From: Ramlibacter humi
GTDB taxonomy: Bacteria > Pseudomonadota > Gammaproteobacteria > Burkholderiales > Burkholderiaceae_C
DNA: 64,000 nt
Assembly: GCF_004681975.1 (NCBI RefSeq)
Contig: NZ_SMLK01000002.1
Coordinates: 124,001 to 188,000 of the forward strand
Reading direction: 5' to 3'
This document shows positions 51,527 to 61,553 of the stretch, piece after piece. The notes under the pieces were generated by a model. The model was not told the DNA's origin, ran no database searches, and saw only the letters and a program-made list of their open reading frames with translations. Position 1 is the stretch's first letter. Each line of letters starts with the position of its first letter. The translations under genes were made by a program, and so were the position numbers.

Positions 51527-53339
51527 GCGCTGCGGGTACGGGAGCCGGCGCCGCGTCCAGTTCGCTGTCGGCTCCGGGGCCGCCGGCCGATTCCGATTCC
51601 AGCGGGGCGGGCATCGTTTCTTCGGGCTTGAGGAAACGGATGGGCCGGCGCGTGCGCGGCGACATCGACGCGAGCAGCGCGCCCAGTTCCAGCGGCAGCT
51701 CGTCGGCTTCGACGGCGCGGTCACGCAGCAGCACGGCGCCGATGTGGAATTGCAGCGTCACCTCGGGCTTCAGCCCCTGCAGCGGCATCAGGCCCGCCGC
51801 GATGAGGCGCGCGGCGCGGTCGGTGACGACGGCGCGCGAGCCTATGCCTTCCATGATCAGGCCGAAGCGCGACTCGCCCACGCGGGCGACGGTGTCGACG
51901 TCGCGCACCAGGCGGCGCAGCTTGATGACGCTGCGCAACAGGCTCTGCTCCGCCACCGTCGGGCCCAGGTGCTGCTTGATGCGGGCGTAGTTCACCAGGT
52001 CGATGAACGCGATGGCCGCGTCTTCGCGCTCGCGCTTGTGGCGCGACACGACCTGGCGCAGGCGGTCGTGGAAAAGGTGGGGGGCCAGCAGGCCGGTCAG
52101 CGCATCCTGGCTGGACAGCGCCTGCTCGCGGATCTGCGCGCCGTGCCGGTCGCGCGTGCGGATGGACAGCGCGATCAGCAGCATCGGGACTTCGACCACG
52201 ATGGCCGCGACGATGCCGTAGAGCGTCAGCGTGGACACCGGCAGCCAGCCCAGCAGGCGCAGCATCGCCGCAGTGAGGCCGATGGCCAGCGGCACGTACG
52301 CCAGCAGCACCCAGCCGCCCACCACGTCCTGGCGGCGCCACGCGAGCCACGCGGACAGCACGTTGAGCGCCGTCACCAGCGTGAAGTAGACGGCCAGCGC
52401 GTCCAGCGCCTGTTGCCGCTCGACGAACAGGTACGCCGGCGCGAGCGCCAGCCCGGCCCAGCCTGCGACCAGCGAGACGCGCGACAGGCGCGGGTGGCGG
52501 GTGGGCACGCCCGTGAGGTGGCGCACGAAGAGGATGGCCGCGCCGGCGGCGAGGAAGGCGGTGACGCCGGGCGCCTGGTCGGCCCAGGCGTTGGCCTGCG
52601 GCCACAGGAAGTGCGCGGCGACGCCGGTGTACGCCATCACGGACAGCGTGCTGAGCGCGGCATACACCGCGTACCAGGTGTAGCCGCGGTCGCGGTAGGC
52701 CCAGCTTTGCGCCGCGCAGGTGGCGATCAGCAGCAGCAGCGCGCCGAACGCGCCGCCCAGGACCATGTATTCGAGCTGTTGCTGCTGGCCGTGCGCGGCG
52801 TCGGTGGCCAGGCGCATCGGCACGCTGGTAGCCAGGGCGCTGCGCACCTGCACGTACACGTCGCGCGCCTGGCCCCCGGGCAGTTCCAGGCGGAAGCTGG
52901 GGTAGCGGCCGGCTTCGGGCCAGCGCTCCACGGCGATGGTGTCGCCCGCGGTTTGGCGGCGCCAGCCGCCGTTGCCGTCGCTTTGCCAGACGTCGACGCG
53001 GTCCACCAGCGGGTTGGCGACCACCAGCAGCCACTGCTGGTGATCGCCTTCGGACCGCAGCAGGCGCAGGCGCAGCCACAGCGCGTTGCCGGGCTTGAGG
53101 CGGTGCACGACGTCGGCCTGGACGGGCGCCAGCTTGTCGGGCGAGCGGATCACGTCGTCCAGCGTCGCCGTGCCGGACTCGTCGAGCCAGCCCAGCGCCA
53201 GCGGATCGGCGGCGATGGTGGGCGCGCCGTCGGCCAGCACCACGGGCGCGGGGCGGGACGGCGATGCCGCCGCGGCGGCGAACGCGAACAGCAGCCCCAG
53301 CAGCCATGCGGCGGCGCGGACGGCCAGGGGCCATCGCAT
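51501..53339 (-). CDS. 7TM-DISM membrane protein with degenerate GGDEF domain
   Basis: The 612-residue protein has a signal peptide (residues 1-25), a periplasmic 7TMR-DISMED2-like beta domain (about 30-180, [38 protein letters not shown]), seven transmembrane helices (about 190-400) and a cytosolic GGDEF-like domain (about 420-560). The GGDEF site is RVGESRF in place of RxGGDEF, and a metal Asp position reads FIDLVNY, so diguanylate cyclase activity is unlikely. It may bind c-di-GMP or act through protein contact. It is divergent from ychF over 31 bases. The tail (P/A-rich) overlaps the MOSC gene by 26 bases. Confidence 0.85.
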   Translation of the reverse strand: MRWPLAVRAAAWLLGLLFAFAAAAASPSRPAPVVLADGAPTIAADPLALGWLDESGTATLDDVIRSPDKLAPVQADVVHRLKPGNALWLRLRLLRSEGDHQQWLLVVANPLVDRVDVWQSDGNGGWRRQTAGDTIAVERWPEAGRYPSFRLELPGGQARDVYVQVRSALATSVPMRLATDAAHGQQQQLEYMVLGGAFGALLLLIATCAAQSWAYRDRGYTWYAVYAALSTLSVMAYTGVAAHFLWPQANAWADQAPGVTAFLAAGAAILFVRHLTGVPTRHPRLSRVSLVAGWAGLALAPAYLFVERQQALDALAVYFTLVTALNVLSAWLAWRRQDVVGGWVLLAYVPLAIGLTAAMLRLLGWLPVSTLTLYGIVAAIVVEVPMLLIALSIRTRDRHGAQIREQALSSQDALTGLLAPHLFHDRLRQVVSRHKREREDAAIAFIDLVNYARIKQHLGPTVAEQSLLRSVIKLRRLVRDVDTVARVGESRFGLIMEGIGSRAVVTDRAARLIAAGLMPLQGLKPEVTLQFHIGAVLLRDRAVEADELPLELGALLASMSPRTRRPIRFLKPEETMPAPLESESAGGPGADSELDAAPAPVPAALSRTPTPL

Positions 53340-53370
53340 ACACTTTCCCGCTTGTGTTTCTGGAACTGCC

Positions 53371-54465
53371 ATGAGCTTGAAGTGCGGCATCGTGGGCCTG
53401 CCCAATGTGGGCAAGTCGACCCTGTTCAATGCCCTCACCAAGGCGGGAATCGCCGCCGAGAATTACCCTTTCTGCACGATCGAGCCGAACGTCGGCATCG
53501 TCGAACTGCCTGACGCGCGCCTCGCGCAGCTGGCGGCGATCGTCCAGCCGGAGCGCATCGTACCGGCCATTGTCGAGTTCGTCGACATCGCCGGCCTGGT
53601 CGCGGGCGCCAGCCAGGGCGAGGGCCTGGGCAACCAGTTCCTCGCGCACATCCGCGAGACCGACGCGGTGGTGAACGTCGTGCGCTGCTTCGAGGACGCC
53701 AACGTCATCCACGTGGCCGGCAAGGTGGACCCGATCGCCGACATCGAGGTGATCCAGACCGAGCTGTGCCTGGCCGACCTGGGCACGGTGGACAAGACGC
53801 TGGCGCGCTCGGTGAAGGCCGCGAAGTCCGGCAACGACAAGGAAGCCGCCAAGCTCGTCGCGCTGCTCACCAAGGTGCAGGCCACGCTGAACGAAGGCAA
53901 GCCGGTGCGCACGATGCAGCTGACCGACGAGGAGCGCGCGCTGGTGAAGCCGCTGTTCCTGATCACGGCCAAGCCCGCGATGTTCGTCGGCAACGTCGAC
54001 GAGAACGGCTTCAAGGACAACCCGCTGCTCGATCGGCTGCAGGCCTACGCCGATGCGCAGGGCGCGCCCGTGGTCGCCATCTGCGCCAAGATGGAAGCCG
54101 AGATGGCCGACATGAGCGACGAGGACAAGCAGATGTTCCTGGCCGAGATCGGCCAGGAGGAGCCCGGCCTCAACCGCCTGATCCGCGCGGCGTTCCGCCT
54201 GCTGGGGCTGCAGACGTACTTCACCGCCGGCGAGAAGGAAGTGCGCGCGTGGACCGTGCGCATCGGCGCCACCGCGCCGCAGGCCGCGGGCGTGATCCAC
54301 ACCGACTTCGAGCGCGGTTTCATCCGCGCGCAGACCATCGGCTTCGACGACTACGTGCAGTTCAAGGGCGAACAGGGTGCGAAGGACGCGGGCAAGATGC
54401 GCAGCGAAGGCAAGGAATACGTCGTGAAGGATGGCGACGTCATGAACTTTCTTTTCAACGTCTAG
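53371..54465 (+). CDS. ychF: Redox-regulated ATPase YchF
   Basis: YchF (OLA1) is an Obg-family ATPase bound to ribosomes and involved in oxidative stress and translation. The 364-residue protein has G1 [14 protein letters not shown], the switch region ([12 protein letters not shown]), G3 [10 protein letters not shown], and NxxE instead of NKxD (NVDENGF) with ATP preference. The coiled-coil and C-terminal TGS domain ([18 protein letters not shown]) are complete. ATG at 53371. It is followed by a palindromic GC-rich hairpin (54473-54490) and the convergent YqaA gene. Confidence 0.97.
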   Translation: MSLKCGIVGLPNVGKSTLFNALTKAGIAAENYPFCTIEPNVGIVELPDARLAQLAAIVQPERIVPAIVEFVDIAGLVAGASQGEGLGNQFLAHIRETDAVVNVVRCFEDANVIHVAGKVDPIADIEVIQTELCLADLGTVDKTLARSVKAAKSGNDKEAAKLVALLTKVQATLNEGKPVRTMQLTDEERALVKPLFLITAKPAMFVGNVDENGFKDNPLLDRLQAYADAQGAPVVAICAKMEAEMADMSDEDKQMFLAEIGQEEPGLNRLIRAAFRLLGLQTYFTAGEKEVRAWTVRIGATAPQAAGVIHTDFERGFIRAQTIGFDDYVQFKGEQGAKDAGKMRSEGKEYVVKDGDVMNFLFNV

Positions 54466-54472
54466 CGACGTT

Positions 54473-54490
54473 GAGCGGGCCCGCGCTCAG
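54473..54490. terminator. Hairpin between ychF and YqaA gene
   Basis: TGAGCG and CGCTCA arms around GGGCCC form a GC palindrome 8 bases after the ychF stop and overlapping the YqaA stop region. It lacks a T-tract, so it is a weak terminator candidate; TTGAGCG shows kinship with family B repeats. Confidence 0.45.
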
Positions 54491-54978
54491 CTCGTGATTC
54501 CCGGCAGGCCGCCCGGGAACAGCTTCATCAGCACCAGCGTCATCACGATGTAGCGGGCGAGCTTGCCCACCAGCATCCAGGCCGAGCAGGGCCACAGGGG
54601 CAGGCGCAGCCAGCCGGCCACCGCGCACAGCGGGTCGCCCACCACCGGCAGGAATGAGAAGAAGCAGGCCTTGGGGCCCAGCCGTTCCAGCCAGTCGATG
54701 GCTTTCACGTGCGTGCGCGAGTGCCGCCACTTGTCGACGGCTTGGTGCGCGCCATAACCCATCCACCAGTCCACCATGCCGCCCAGCGTGTTGCCGACCG
54801 TGGCCACCGCGATGGCGGGCCAGAACAGTTCGGGGTTGAGCTTGAGCAGGCCGAACAGCGCCGGCTCGGAACCCAGCGGCAGCAGCGTGGCGGAGATGAA
54901 CGCGACGAGGAAGAGGGTGGTGAGCCCGTAGTGGGGGAGGGCCAGCAGGGCCATCAGGGACTCGAGCCACTCTTGCAT
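54487..54978 (-). CDS. YqaA/SNARE-associated (DedA-like) membrane protein
   Basis: The 163-residue inner-membrane protein has four to five hydrophobic segments and the DedA-family motif ATLLPLGSEPALF near residues 30-42 and GNTLGGMVDWWMGYGAH. YqaA-like members are short DedA relatives implicated in membrane potential and lipid homeostasis; the role is not settled. PVVGDPLCAVAGWLRLP is a typical turn with Gly-Asp-Pro. It converges on ychF and is divergent from dusB (132 bases between). Confidence 0.88.
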   Translation of the reverse strand: MQEWLESLMALLALPHYGLTTLFLVAFISATLLPLGSEPALFGLLKLNPELFWPAIAVATVGNTLGGMVDWWMGYGAHQAVDKWRHSRTHVKAIDWLERLGPKACFFSFLPVVGDPLCAVAGWLRLPLWPCSAWMLVGKLARYIVMTLVLMKLFPGGLPGITS

Positions 54979-55065
54979 GCGCGCGGATGTTAAGCCAGTC
55001 AAGTCAGGCGAACCTGTAGGCGCATACGCAGTCGCGCGGCTGGAACCGCGGCCGGCGAAGGAGCC

Positions 55066-55071
55066 TACAAT
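55066..55071 (+). promoter_or_regulatory. -10 box of dusB-fis-purH operon
   Basis: TACAAT in GAGCCTACAATCC lies 39 bases upstream of the dusB start. No convincing -35 is visible. This sets the likely start of transcription near 55078. Confidence 0.45.
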
Positions 55072-55110
55072 CCGTGCCTCCTTTTTCAGCAGCTCCTCGC
55101 CTTCCTTCCC

Positions 55111-56154
55111 ATGAACATCGGCCCGCACGTCCTGGCGAACAACCTGTTCGTCGCGCCGATGGCGGGCGTCACTGACCGGCCTTTCCGGCAACTGTGCCGG
55201 CAGCTGGGTGCCGGTTACGCGGTGAGCGAGATGGTCACCTCGCGCAAGGAGCTGTGGAACAGCCTGAAGACGTCGCGCCGCGCCAACCACGAGGGCGAAC
55301 CCGGCCCGGTGGCGGTGCAGATCGCCGGCACCGACGCGGCCATGATGGCCGAGGCCGCCGCGTACAACGTGGACCGCGGCGCGCAGATCATCGACATCAA
55401 CATGGGCTGCCCGGCCAAGAAGGTCTGCAACAAGTGGGCCGGCTCGGCGCTGATGCAGGACGAGCCGCTGGCCATCGCCATCGCGCAGGCGGTGGTCGCC
55501 GCCTGCGAGCCGCGCGGCGTGCCGGTCACGCTGAAGATGCGCACCGGCTGGGACGCGGAGCACCGCAATGCCGTGCGCCTGGCGCGTGCCTTCGAGTCGG
55601 TGGGTGTGCGCATGCTCACCGTGCACGGCCGCACGCGCGAGCAGGGCTACAAGGGCTTCGCCGAATACGGCACCGTGGCCGCCGTGAAGGCTGCCGTGGG
55701 CGTGCCGGTGGTGGCCAACGGCGACATCGATTCGCCGCAGAAGGCGCGCGAGGTGCTGACGCTCACCGGCTGCGACGCGGTGATGGTGGGCCGCGCCGCG
55801 CAGGGCCGGCCGTGGATCTTCCGCGAGATCGCGCACTACCTGGCCACCGGCACGCTGCTGGCCGCGCCGCTGGTGGAGGAAGTGCGCCGCCTGCTGCTGG
55901 CGCACCTGGAAGACCACTACGGCCTGTACGGCGAATACACCGGCGTGCGCAGCGCGCGCAAGCACATCGCGTGGTACGTGCGGGGCCTGCCGGGCGCCCG
56001 GGCGTTCCGCGAGGACATGAACAGGATCGAGGACTGCGCGCAGCAACTGCGCGCGGTGGCGGGGTATTTCGACGCGCTCTCGGCGCTGGGCGACCGGATG
56101 CCGGCGGCCCGGCCGGACGAAGACGAAGAAGAAACGGCGCAGGAAACGGCATGA
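55111..56154 (+). CDS. dusB: tRNA-dihydrouridine synthase DusB
   Basis: DusB reduces uridine in the tRNA D-loop with FMN and NADPH. The 347-residue protein has the TIM-barrel motif APMAGVTDRPFRQL, the active-site C106 in NMGCPAKKVCNKWAGSALM, the phosphate-binding KMRTGWD, and the FMN-binding NGDI and GRAAQG. The start at 55111 is at MNIGPHVLANNLFVAPM, the family N-terminus. It overlaps fis by 4 bases (ATGA), the normal dusB-fis pair in proteobacteria, in which fis expression is tied to dusB. Confidence 0.95.
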   Translation: MNIGPHVLANNLFVAPMAGVTDRPFRQLCRQLGAGYAVSEMVTSRKELWNSLKTSRRANHEGEPGPVAVQIAGTDAAMMAEAAAYNVDRGAQIIDINMGCPAKKVCNKWAGSALMQDEPLAIAIAQAVVAACEPRGVPVTLKMRTGWDAEHRNAVRLARAFESVGVRMLTVHGRTREQGYKGFAEYGTVAAVKAAVGVPVVANGDIDSPQKAREVLTLTGCDAVMVGRAAQGRPWIFREIAHYLATGTLLAAPLVEEVRRLLLAHLEDHYGLYGEYTGVRSARKHIAWYVRGLPGARAFREDMNRIEDCAQQLRAVAGYFDALSALGDRMPAARPDEDEEETAQETA

Positions 56155-56390
56155 GCAAGAAACAGATCGAGGAGTGCGTCCGCAACAGCCTGGAGGGCTA
56201 CTTCCGGGACCTGCGCGGGACGGAGCCCGACGGCATGTACGAGATGCTGGTCAAGGTGGTGGAAAAGCCGCTGCTGGAGGTCGTGATGTCCAAGGCCGAC
56301 CAGAACCAGTCCCGGGCCGCCGATTGGCTGGGCCTGAACCGCAACACGCTTCGCAAGAAGCTGGTGGAACACAAACTGCTGAAAGGCTGA
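56151..56390 (+). CDS. fis: Nucleoid protein Fis
   Basis: Fis is a small DNA-bending nucleoid protein that regulates rRNA and many other promoters. The 79-residue protein (E. coli 98) starts MSKKQIEECVRNSLEGYFRDL and has the dimerisation helices and C-terminal helix-turn-helix NQSRAADWLGLNRNTLRKKLVEHKL. The N-terminal beta-hairpin part of E. coli Fis is shorter, as in most betaproteobacteria. ATG overlaps dusB. The next gene is purH after a family B repeat. Confidence 0.95.
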   Translation: MSKKQIEECVRNSLEGYFRDLRGTEPDGMYEMLVKVVEKPLLEVVMSKADQNQSRAADWLGLNRNTLRKKLVEHKLLKG

Positions 56391-56453
56391 GCGCTCAGCG
56401 TTGAGAGTTCGGCGAGGCCGGCCCGCTCAACGCTGAACGCTCAACTCCGAACC
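56389..56453. repeat. Family B intergenic repeat (TTGAGCG type), copy 3
   Basis: AGCGTTGAG (56397-56405) faces CTCAACGCT (56426-56434), with further CTGAACGCTCAACTCCGAACC units to the right. It occupies almost the whole fis-purH gap and runs up to 6 bases before the purH start. Confidence 0.85.
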
Positions 56454-56458
56454 TTCCT

Positions 56459-58051
56459 ATGAACGCACTGCTTTCCGTCTCGGACAAGACCGGGATCGTC
56501 GACTTCGCCCGCGGCCTGCACGGCCTGGGCATCCGGCTGCTGTCCACCGGCGGCACCGCCAAACTGCTGGCCGATGCCGGCCTGCCGGTCACCGAGGTGG
56601 CCGACGTCACCGGCTTTCCGGAGATGCTGGACGGCCGCGTGAAGACGCTGCACCCCAAGGTGCACGGCGGCCTGCTGGCGCGCCGCGACCTGCCGGGCCA
56701 CATGGCGTCGCTCAAGGCCCACGGCATCGAGACCATCGACCTGCTGGTGGTCAACCTGTACCCGTTCGAGGCCACCGTCGCCAAGCCGGGCTGCACGCTC
56801 GACGAGGCGATCGAGAACATCGACATCGGCGGGCCCGCGATGGTGCGCAGCGCCGCCAAGAACTGGAAGGACGTGGGCGTGGTCACCGATGCCGCCCAGT
56901 ACGAGGCGGTGCTGGGCGAGCTGCGCACGGAAGGCAAGCTGTCGGACAGGACGCGCTTCGCGCTGTCGGTGGCGGCGTTCAACCGCATCAGCAACTACGA
57001 CGGCGCGATCAGCGACTACCTCTCCAGCCTGCAGTTCGAGGGCTCCGTGCCGGGGCAGGCGCCCACGCGCACGCCGTTCGGCGCGCAGGCCAACGGCCGC
57101 TTCGTCAAGCTGCAGGACCTGCGCTACGGCGAGAACCCGCACCAGCAGGCCGCGTTCTACCGCGACCTGCACCCGGCGCCCGGCTCGCTCGTCACCGCGA
57201 AGCAGCTGCAGGGCAAGGAGCTCTCGTACAACAACATCGCCGATGCCGACGCGGCCTGGGAATGCGTGAAGAGCTTCGACACGCCGGCCTGCGTGATCGT
57301 CAAGCACGCCAACCCGTGCGGCGTGGCGCTGGGCAAGGACCCGCTGGAGGCTTACTCGAAGGCGTTCAAGACCGATCCGACGTCGGCCTTCGGCGGCATC
57401 ATCGCCTTCAACCGGCCGCTGGACGGCGCGGGCGCGCAGGCGGTGTCGAAGCAGTTCGTCGAAGTGCTGATGGCGCCGGGCTTCTCGCCCGAGGCGCTGG
57501 AAGTGTTCAAGGCCAAGGCCAACGTGCGCCTGCTGGAGATCGCGCTGCCGCCGGGCGGCAGGACCGACTGGGACAACGGCCGCAACATGATGGACGTCAA
57601 GCGCGTGGGCTCGGGCCTCTTGATGCAGACCGCCGACAACCGCGAGATGACGCTGGGCGAGCTGAAGGTCGTGACGGCGAAGGCGCCGGCGCAGTCCGAG
57701 CTGGCCGACCTGCTGTTCGCGTGGAAGGTGGCCAAGTACGTGAAGTCCAACGCCATCGTGTTCTGCAAGGACGGCATGACGCTGGGCGTCGGCGCGGGAC
57801 AGATGAGCCGCGTGGATTCCGCGCGCATCGCGGGCATCAAGGCGGCCAATGCGGGCCTGTCGCTGCAGGGCAGCGTGGTGGCCAGCGACGCGTTCTTCCC
57901 GTTCCGCGACGGGCTGGACGTGGTGGTGGACGCCGGCGCCACCTGCGTGGTGCAGCCGGGCGGCAGCATGCGCGACGACGAGGTGATCTCGGCGGCCAAC
58001 GAGCGCGGCATCGCGATGGTGCTGACGGGCGTGCGGCACTTCCGGCACTGA
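56459..58051 (+). CDS. purH: Bifunctional AICAR transformylase/IMP cyclohydrolase PurH
   Basis: PurH performs the last two steps of purine synthesis. The 530-residue protein has the N-terminal MGS-like IMP cyclohydrolase domain ([43 protein letters not shown]) and the C-terminal AICAR transformylase with [13 protein letters not shown] and [10 protein letters not shown] (near residue 281). The end of the protein ([10 protein letters not shown]) is the typical C-terminus. It belongs to the dusB-fis-purH unit; the ribosome site is weak because the repeat sits directly before the ATG. Confidence 0.98.
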   Translation: MNALLSVSDKTGIVDFARGLHGLGIRLLSTGGTAKLLADAGLPVTEVADVTGFPEMLDGRVKTLHPKVHGGLLARRDLPGHMASLKAHGIETIDLLVVNLYPFEATVAKPGCTLDEAIENIDIGGPAMVRSAAKNWKDVGVVTDAAQYEAVLGELRTEGKLSDRTRFALSVAAFNRISNYDGAISDYLSSLQFEGSVPGQAPTRTPFGAQANGRFVKLQDLRYGENPHQQAAFYRDLHPAPGSLVTAKQLQGKELSYNNIADADAAWECVKSFDTPACVIVKHANPCGVALGKDPLEAYSKAFKTDPTSAFGGIIAFNRPLDGAGAQAVSKQFVEVLMAPGFSPEALEVFKAKANVRLLEIALPPGGRTDWDNGRNMMDVKRVGSGLLMQTADNREMTLGELKVVTAKAPAQSELADLLFAWKVAKYVKSNAIVFCKDGMTLGVGAGQMSRVDSARIAGIKAANAGLSLQGSVVASDAFFPFRDGLDVVVDAGATCVVQPGGSMRDDEVISAANERGIAMVLTGVRHFRH

Positions 58052-58079
58052 CGTTCGGACCCGTCCTCGAAAAGGAATG

Positions 58080-58164
58080 CGTCATCCCCGCGAAGGCGGG
58101 GATCCGTGGCTTCCGGATTCGAGGCGCATCGACGCCATGGATTCCCGCCTCCGCGGGAATGACG
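58080..58164. repeat. Family A intergenic inverted repeat (full copy)
   Basis: Two arms of about 31 bp (CGTCATCCCCGCGAAGGCGG type at 58080 and its inverse ending at 58164) around a 23-base centre. It is the cleanest copy, between the convergent genes purH and hemL; four bases separate its end from the hemL stop. Other copies: 3924-4010 and 45867-45894. Confidence 0.88.
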
Positions 58165-58168
58165 GCTC

Positions 58169-59464
58169 TCAGGCCAATGTCTTGAAGATCTCCGCCGCCG
58201 CGGCGACGGTTTCCGCGATGTCCTGCTCGCTGTGCGCGGCACTGACGAATCCCGCCTCGTACAGCGCCGGCGCGATGTACACGCCGCGGTCCAGCAGGCC
58301 GTGGAACAGGGCATTGAACTTCGCGCCGTCGGTCTTCATCACCTCGCCGTAGTTGCGCGGCAGCTGCGGCAGCAGGAAGAAGCCGAACATGCCGCCTTCG
58401 CTGTCGGCGGTGAACGGCACGCCGGCTGCGTTGGCCGCGCCGGCCAGGCCGTCCATCAGCGAACGCGTGCGGGCCGCCAGCGATTCGTAGAAGCCGGGCT
58501 TCGCGATCTCCTTCAGCGTCGCCAGGCCGCAGGCGGTGGCCACCGGATTGCCCGACAGCGTGCCCGCCTGGTAGACCGGCCCCAGCGGCGCCAGCTGCTC
58601 CATCGTGGCGCGCGGCCCGCCGAAAGCGGCCAGCGGCATGCCGCCGCCGATGACCTTGCCCAGCACCGTGAGGTCGGGGCGGAAGCCCGGGATCAGCTTC
58701 GCATAGTGCGCCTGCGCACCATCGAAGCCGACGCGGAAGCCCGTCATCACCTCGTCGAACACCAGCATCGCGCCGTGCCGCGTGCACAGGTCGCGCGCCA
58801 GCTTCATGAAGGCGGTGCCGGCGCGCACGAAGTTCATGTTGCCGGCGATGGGTTCGATGACCAGCGCGGCGATGTCGTGCCCGTGCTGGGTGAACGCTTC
58901 TTCCAGCTGCGCGGCGTTGTTGTATTCGAGGACGATGGTGTCCTTCACCACGTCGGCGGGCACGCCGGCGCTGGTGGGATGGCCGAACGTCGCGAGGCCG
59001 GAGCCGGCCTTCACCAGCAGCGCGTCGGCGTGGCCGTGGTAGCAGCCTTCGAACTTCACCAGCTTGTTGCGGCCCGTGGCACCGCGCGCCAGGCGCAGCG
59101 CGCTCATCGCGGCCTCGGTGCCGGAGCTGACGAGACGCACCATCTCCAGGTTGGGCATCGCGGCGCAGATGGCTTCGGCCAGCTCGATCTCGCGCTCGGT
59201 CGGCGCGCCGAAGGAGAAGCCGTCGCGCGCCGCGCGCTGCACTGCTTCCAGCACGGCGGGGTGGCCGTGGCCCAGGATCATCGGGCCCCAGGAGCCGATG
59301 TAGTCGATGTGGCGGCGCCCCTCGGCGTCCCAGAAGTACGCGCCCTCGGCGCGCTGCACGAAGCGGGGTGTGCCGCCCACCGCGCGGAAGGCGCGCACGG
59401 GCGAATTGACGCCGCCGGGGATCACCCGGCGGGCACGGTCGAACAACTGCTGGTTACGGTCCAT
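58169..59464 (-). CDS. hemL: Glutamate-1-semialdehyde 2,1-aminomutase
   Basis: HemL converts glutamate-1-semialdehyde to 5-aminolevulinate, the tetrapyrrole precursor (C5 pathway). The 431-residue PLP enzyme has [16 protein letters not shown] for the phosphate site, the PLP Asp in [12 protein letters not shown], and the Schiff-base lysine near residue 266 in [18 protein letters not shown]. The start [26 protein letters not shown] is standard. It lies 1 base after thiD on the same strand, a pair conserved in many betaproteobacteria. Confidence 0.98.
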   Translation of the reverse strand: MDRNQQLFDRARRVIPGGVNSPVRAFRAVGGTPRFVQRAEGAYFWDAEGRRHIDYIGSWGPMILGHGHPAVLEAVQRAARDGFSFGAPTEREIELAEAICAAMPNLEMVRLVSSGTEAAMSALRLARGATGRNKLVKFEGCYHGHADALLVKAGSGLATFGHPTSAGVPADVVKDTIVLEYNNAAQLEEAFTQHGHDIAALVIEPIAGNMNFVRAGTAFMKLARDLCTRHGAMLVFDEVMTGFRVGFDGAQAHYAKLIPGFRPDLTVLGKVIGGGMPLAAFGGPRATMEQLAPLGPVYQAGTLSGNPVATACGLATLKEIAKPGFYESLAARTRSLMDGLAGAANAAGVPFTADSEGGMFGFFLLPQLPRNYGEVMKTDGAKFNALFHGLLDRGVYIAPALYEAGFVSAAHSEQDIAETVAAAAEIFKTLA

Positions 59465-59465
59465 C

Positions 59466-60401
59466 TCAATGCTTGGTGTCGGGGGCGGGCATGTCCAGGA
59501 CCTGCAGGGCCTGCGCCTCCTCCTGCGTGAGCTCGCCGGGGTCGTCGCCCTCGGGCTGGGCCCAGAACAGGCGGTCGGGCACCACGTTGCCCATGCCGGG
59601 CCGGAAGCCCGCGTCCAGGCAGCGATCCAGGTAGGAAAGGGCTTCGCTCGTCGCGGCGGCGAGGTCGCTGCCGCTGGCGATGAGCGCGGCCAGCGCGGCG
59701 GACAGCGTGTCGCCGGCGCCGGAGAAGACGGCTTCGAAGCGTTCGAACTTCTCGCTGCCCAGCACCGACTGCGGCGTGGCCAGCACGTTGTCCAGGAACT
59801 GGTCGGGCAACGGGATGCCGCTGACCAGCGTGTAGGGCACGCCCATGTCGGCGGCGGCCTTGGCGATATCGCGCGCGCCCGGGCTGCGGTCGCTGGACCA
59901 GTCGGGCAGCAGCCACCGCCACAACGTGCTGTGGTTGCCCACCAGCACCGTGGTTTGCGGCAGCATCAATTCACGGAAAGCATCGAGGTAGGCGTCGATC
60001 TGTGATTCGTCCCACCAAGAAAGGTTGGGCATGTACGACACGACCGGCACTTCCGCATAGTCGGAGCAGATCTCGGCAACGACGGCCACCGTCTCGGGGC
60101 TGCCGAGGAAGCCGCACTTGAACACCTGCGCGGGCGTGTCCTCGAGGATGGCGCGCGCCTGCTCGGCGACCGCTTCCTCGTCGAGCGCGAAATGGTCCTG
60201 GATTTCCGCGGTGTCGCGGGCGTAGGCGCCGGTGACCACGGGCAATGCGTGTGCGCCAACAGAAGCGACCGCGGTGATGTCGGCAGCCAGGCCACCGGCG
60301 CCGCTGGGATCGCTGGCGTTGAACACCATCACGCACGCGGGGCTGGTGTCATCGCCTTCCTCGGCGCCGGCCTCGGGGGTGGGGGTGTTGGGGTTTGTCA
60401 T
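59466..60401 (-). CDS. thiD: Hydroxymethylpyrimidine/phosphomethylpyrimidine kinase ThiD-like
   Basis: ThiD phosphorylates the pyrimidine precursor of thiamin. The 311-residue ribokinase-fold protein has [39 protein letters not shown] at the N-terminus and the anion-hole/base motif [17 protein letters not shown] near residue 230. The substrate-binding loop differs somewhat from E. coli ThiD and the protein is longer (266 residues usual) with an acidic N-terminal 20 residues and a polar tail. It is therefore a ThiD-like kinase with high but not complete certainty. It is divergent from the rubredoxin gene. Confidence 0.88.
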   Translation of the reverse strand: MTNPNTPTPEAGAEEGDDTSPACVMVFNASDPSGAGGLAADITAVASVGAHALPVVTGAYARDTAEIQDHFALDEEAVAEQARAILEDTPAQVFKCGFLGSPETVAVVAEICSDYAEVPVVSYMPNLSWWDESQIDAYLDAFRELMLPQTTVLVGNHSTLWRWLLPDWSSDRSPGARDIAKAAADMGVPYTLVSGIPLPDQFLDNVLATPQSVLGSEKFERFEAVFSGAGDTLSAALAALIASGSDLAAATSEALSYLDRCLDAGFRPGMGNVVPDRLFWAQPEGDDPGELTQEEAQALQVLDMPAPDTKH

Positions 60402-60493
60402 AAGCCTGAATCATCCAGGCATCGGCACCGTGACGTTTCTCCGCAGGTGCCCTCGATACAATCGTTGCATTCTATTCGAAGCCCCTTTAAGCT

Positions 60494-60667
60494 GTGACTG
60501 AAGCCAAAACCTGGATGTGCCTGATATGCGGGTGGATCTATGACGAAGCCGCCGGCGCTCCCGACCATGGCATTCCGCCCGGCACGCCCTGGGACCAGGT
60601 CCCCATGAACTGGACGTGCCCCGAATGCGGCGCCCGCAAGGAAGATTTCGAGATGGTGCAGATCTAA
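60494..60667 (+). CDS. Rubredoxin
   Basis: The 57-residue protein has the rubredoxin iron site C9-x-x-C12 (MCLICGWIYDEAAG) and C42-x-x-C45 (WTCPECGARKEDFEMV), with the aromatic core W, Y, W, F of the fold. Rubredoxins carry single electrons, for example to alkane hydroxylases or peroxide reductases. The start is GTG at 60494; a later in-frame ATG would cut off the first strand before C9. A TACAAT -10-like element is at 60457-60462. It lies 72 bases before pilG, an arrangement common in Comamonadaceae. Confidence 0.95.
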   Translation: MTEAKTWMCLICGWIYDEAAGAPDHGIPPGTPWDQVPMNWTCPECGARKEDFEMVQI

Positions 60668-60739
60668 GGGGGCCGGGGCAGTGGATACATCCGCAGACGA
60701 TGCAGTCCCGGGGCAGTTACGAAAGAGGAGCAGCGTCAA

Positions 60740-61138
60740 GTGAGCACGAATGCGTTCAAGGTGCTGGTCATCGACGACAGCAACACCATCCGCCGCAGCG
60801 CGGAGATCTTCCTGAAGCAGGGTGGACACGAGGTGATGCTGGCTGAAGATGGCTTCGACGCGCTGTCCAAGGTCAACGACTACCAGCCCAACCTGATCTT
60901 CTGCGACATCCTGATGCCGCGGCTGGACGGTTACCAGACCTGCGCCATCATCAAGCGCAACGCGAAGTTCGCGAACACCCCGGTGGTGATGCTGTCGTCC
61001 AAGGACGGCGTGTTCGACAAGGCACGGGGACGCATGGTCGGCTCGCAGGACTACCTCACCAAGCCGTTCACCAAGGACCAGCTGCTGCAGACGGTGCAGC
61101 AGTTCGGCGCGCTGGCCGCGCAACAGCCGGCGCAATAA
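60740..61138 (+). CDS. pilG: Twitching motility response regulator PilG
   Basis: PilG is a single-domain CheY-like regulator of the Chp chemosensory system that stimulates pilus extension. The 132-residue protein has the acidic pair D12-D13, phosphoacceptor D56 in LIFCDILMPRLDGYQ, T/S (VVMLSSKDG) and K (YLTKPF) in the normal places. The start is GTG at 60740 with AGAGGAGCAG ahead of it; no ATG fits. It is followed by pilH after 24 bases. Phosphate is expected from the ChpA/PilL kinase, which lies outside the window. Confidence 0.92.
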   Translation: MSTNAFKVLVIDDSNTIRRSAEIFLKQGGHEVMLAEDGFDALSKVNDYQPNLIFCDILMPRLDGYQTCAIIKRNAKFANTPVVMLSSKDGVFDKARGRMVGSQDYLTKPFTKDQLLQTVQQFGALAAQQPAQ

Positions 61139-61162
61139 AGAAAAAAGTACAGGAGTTTCGCA

Positions 61163-61528
61163 ATGGCGATCCAGAAAGTGCTGGTCGTGGACGATTCCAA
61201 GACCGAGCTGATGTTCATGACGGACCTGCTGCAGAAGAACGGCTTCGCCGTGCGCACGGCCGAGAACGCCGACGACGCGTTCCGCCGGCTCGGGGAGGAA
61301 AAGCCCGACCTGATCCTGATGGACGTGGTCATGCCGGGCCAGAACGGCTTCCAGCTCACCCGCGCCATCACGCGCGACCCGAAGTTCTCCGACGTGCCGA
61401 TCATCATGTGCACCAGCAAGAACCAGGAGACCGACCGCGTGTGGGGCATGCGCCAGGGCGCGCGCGACTACATCACCAAGCCGGTCGACGCCGGCGAGCT
61501 GATGGCCAAGATCAAGGCGCTGGGCTGA
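61163..61528 (+). CDS. pilH: Twitching motility response regulator PilH
   Basis: PilH is the second CheY-like regulator of the Chp system and promotes pilus retraction. The 121-residue protein has D10-D11, phosphoacceptor D54 in LILMDVVMPGQNGFQL, and K in YITKPVDAGELMAKI. CAGGAG precedes the ATG. The order pilG-pilH-pilI-pilJ is as in Pseudomonas aeruginosa. The sequence MCTSKNQETDRVWGMRQGARDYI is characteristic of PilH. Confidence 0.93.
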   Translation: MAIQKVLVVDDSKTELMFMTDLLQKNGFAVRTAENADDAFRRLGEEKPDLILMDVVMPGQNGFQLTRAITRDPKFSDVPIIMCTSKNQETDRVWGMRQGARDYITKPVDAGELMAKIKALG

Positions 61529-61553
61529 CCGCCGGAAGGCGGCAGCAAGCAAC

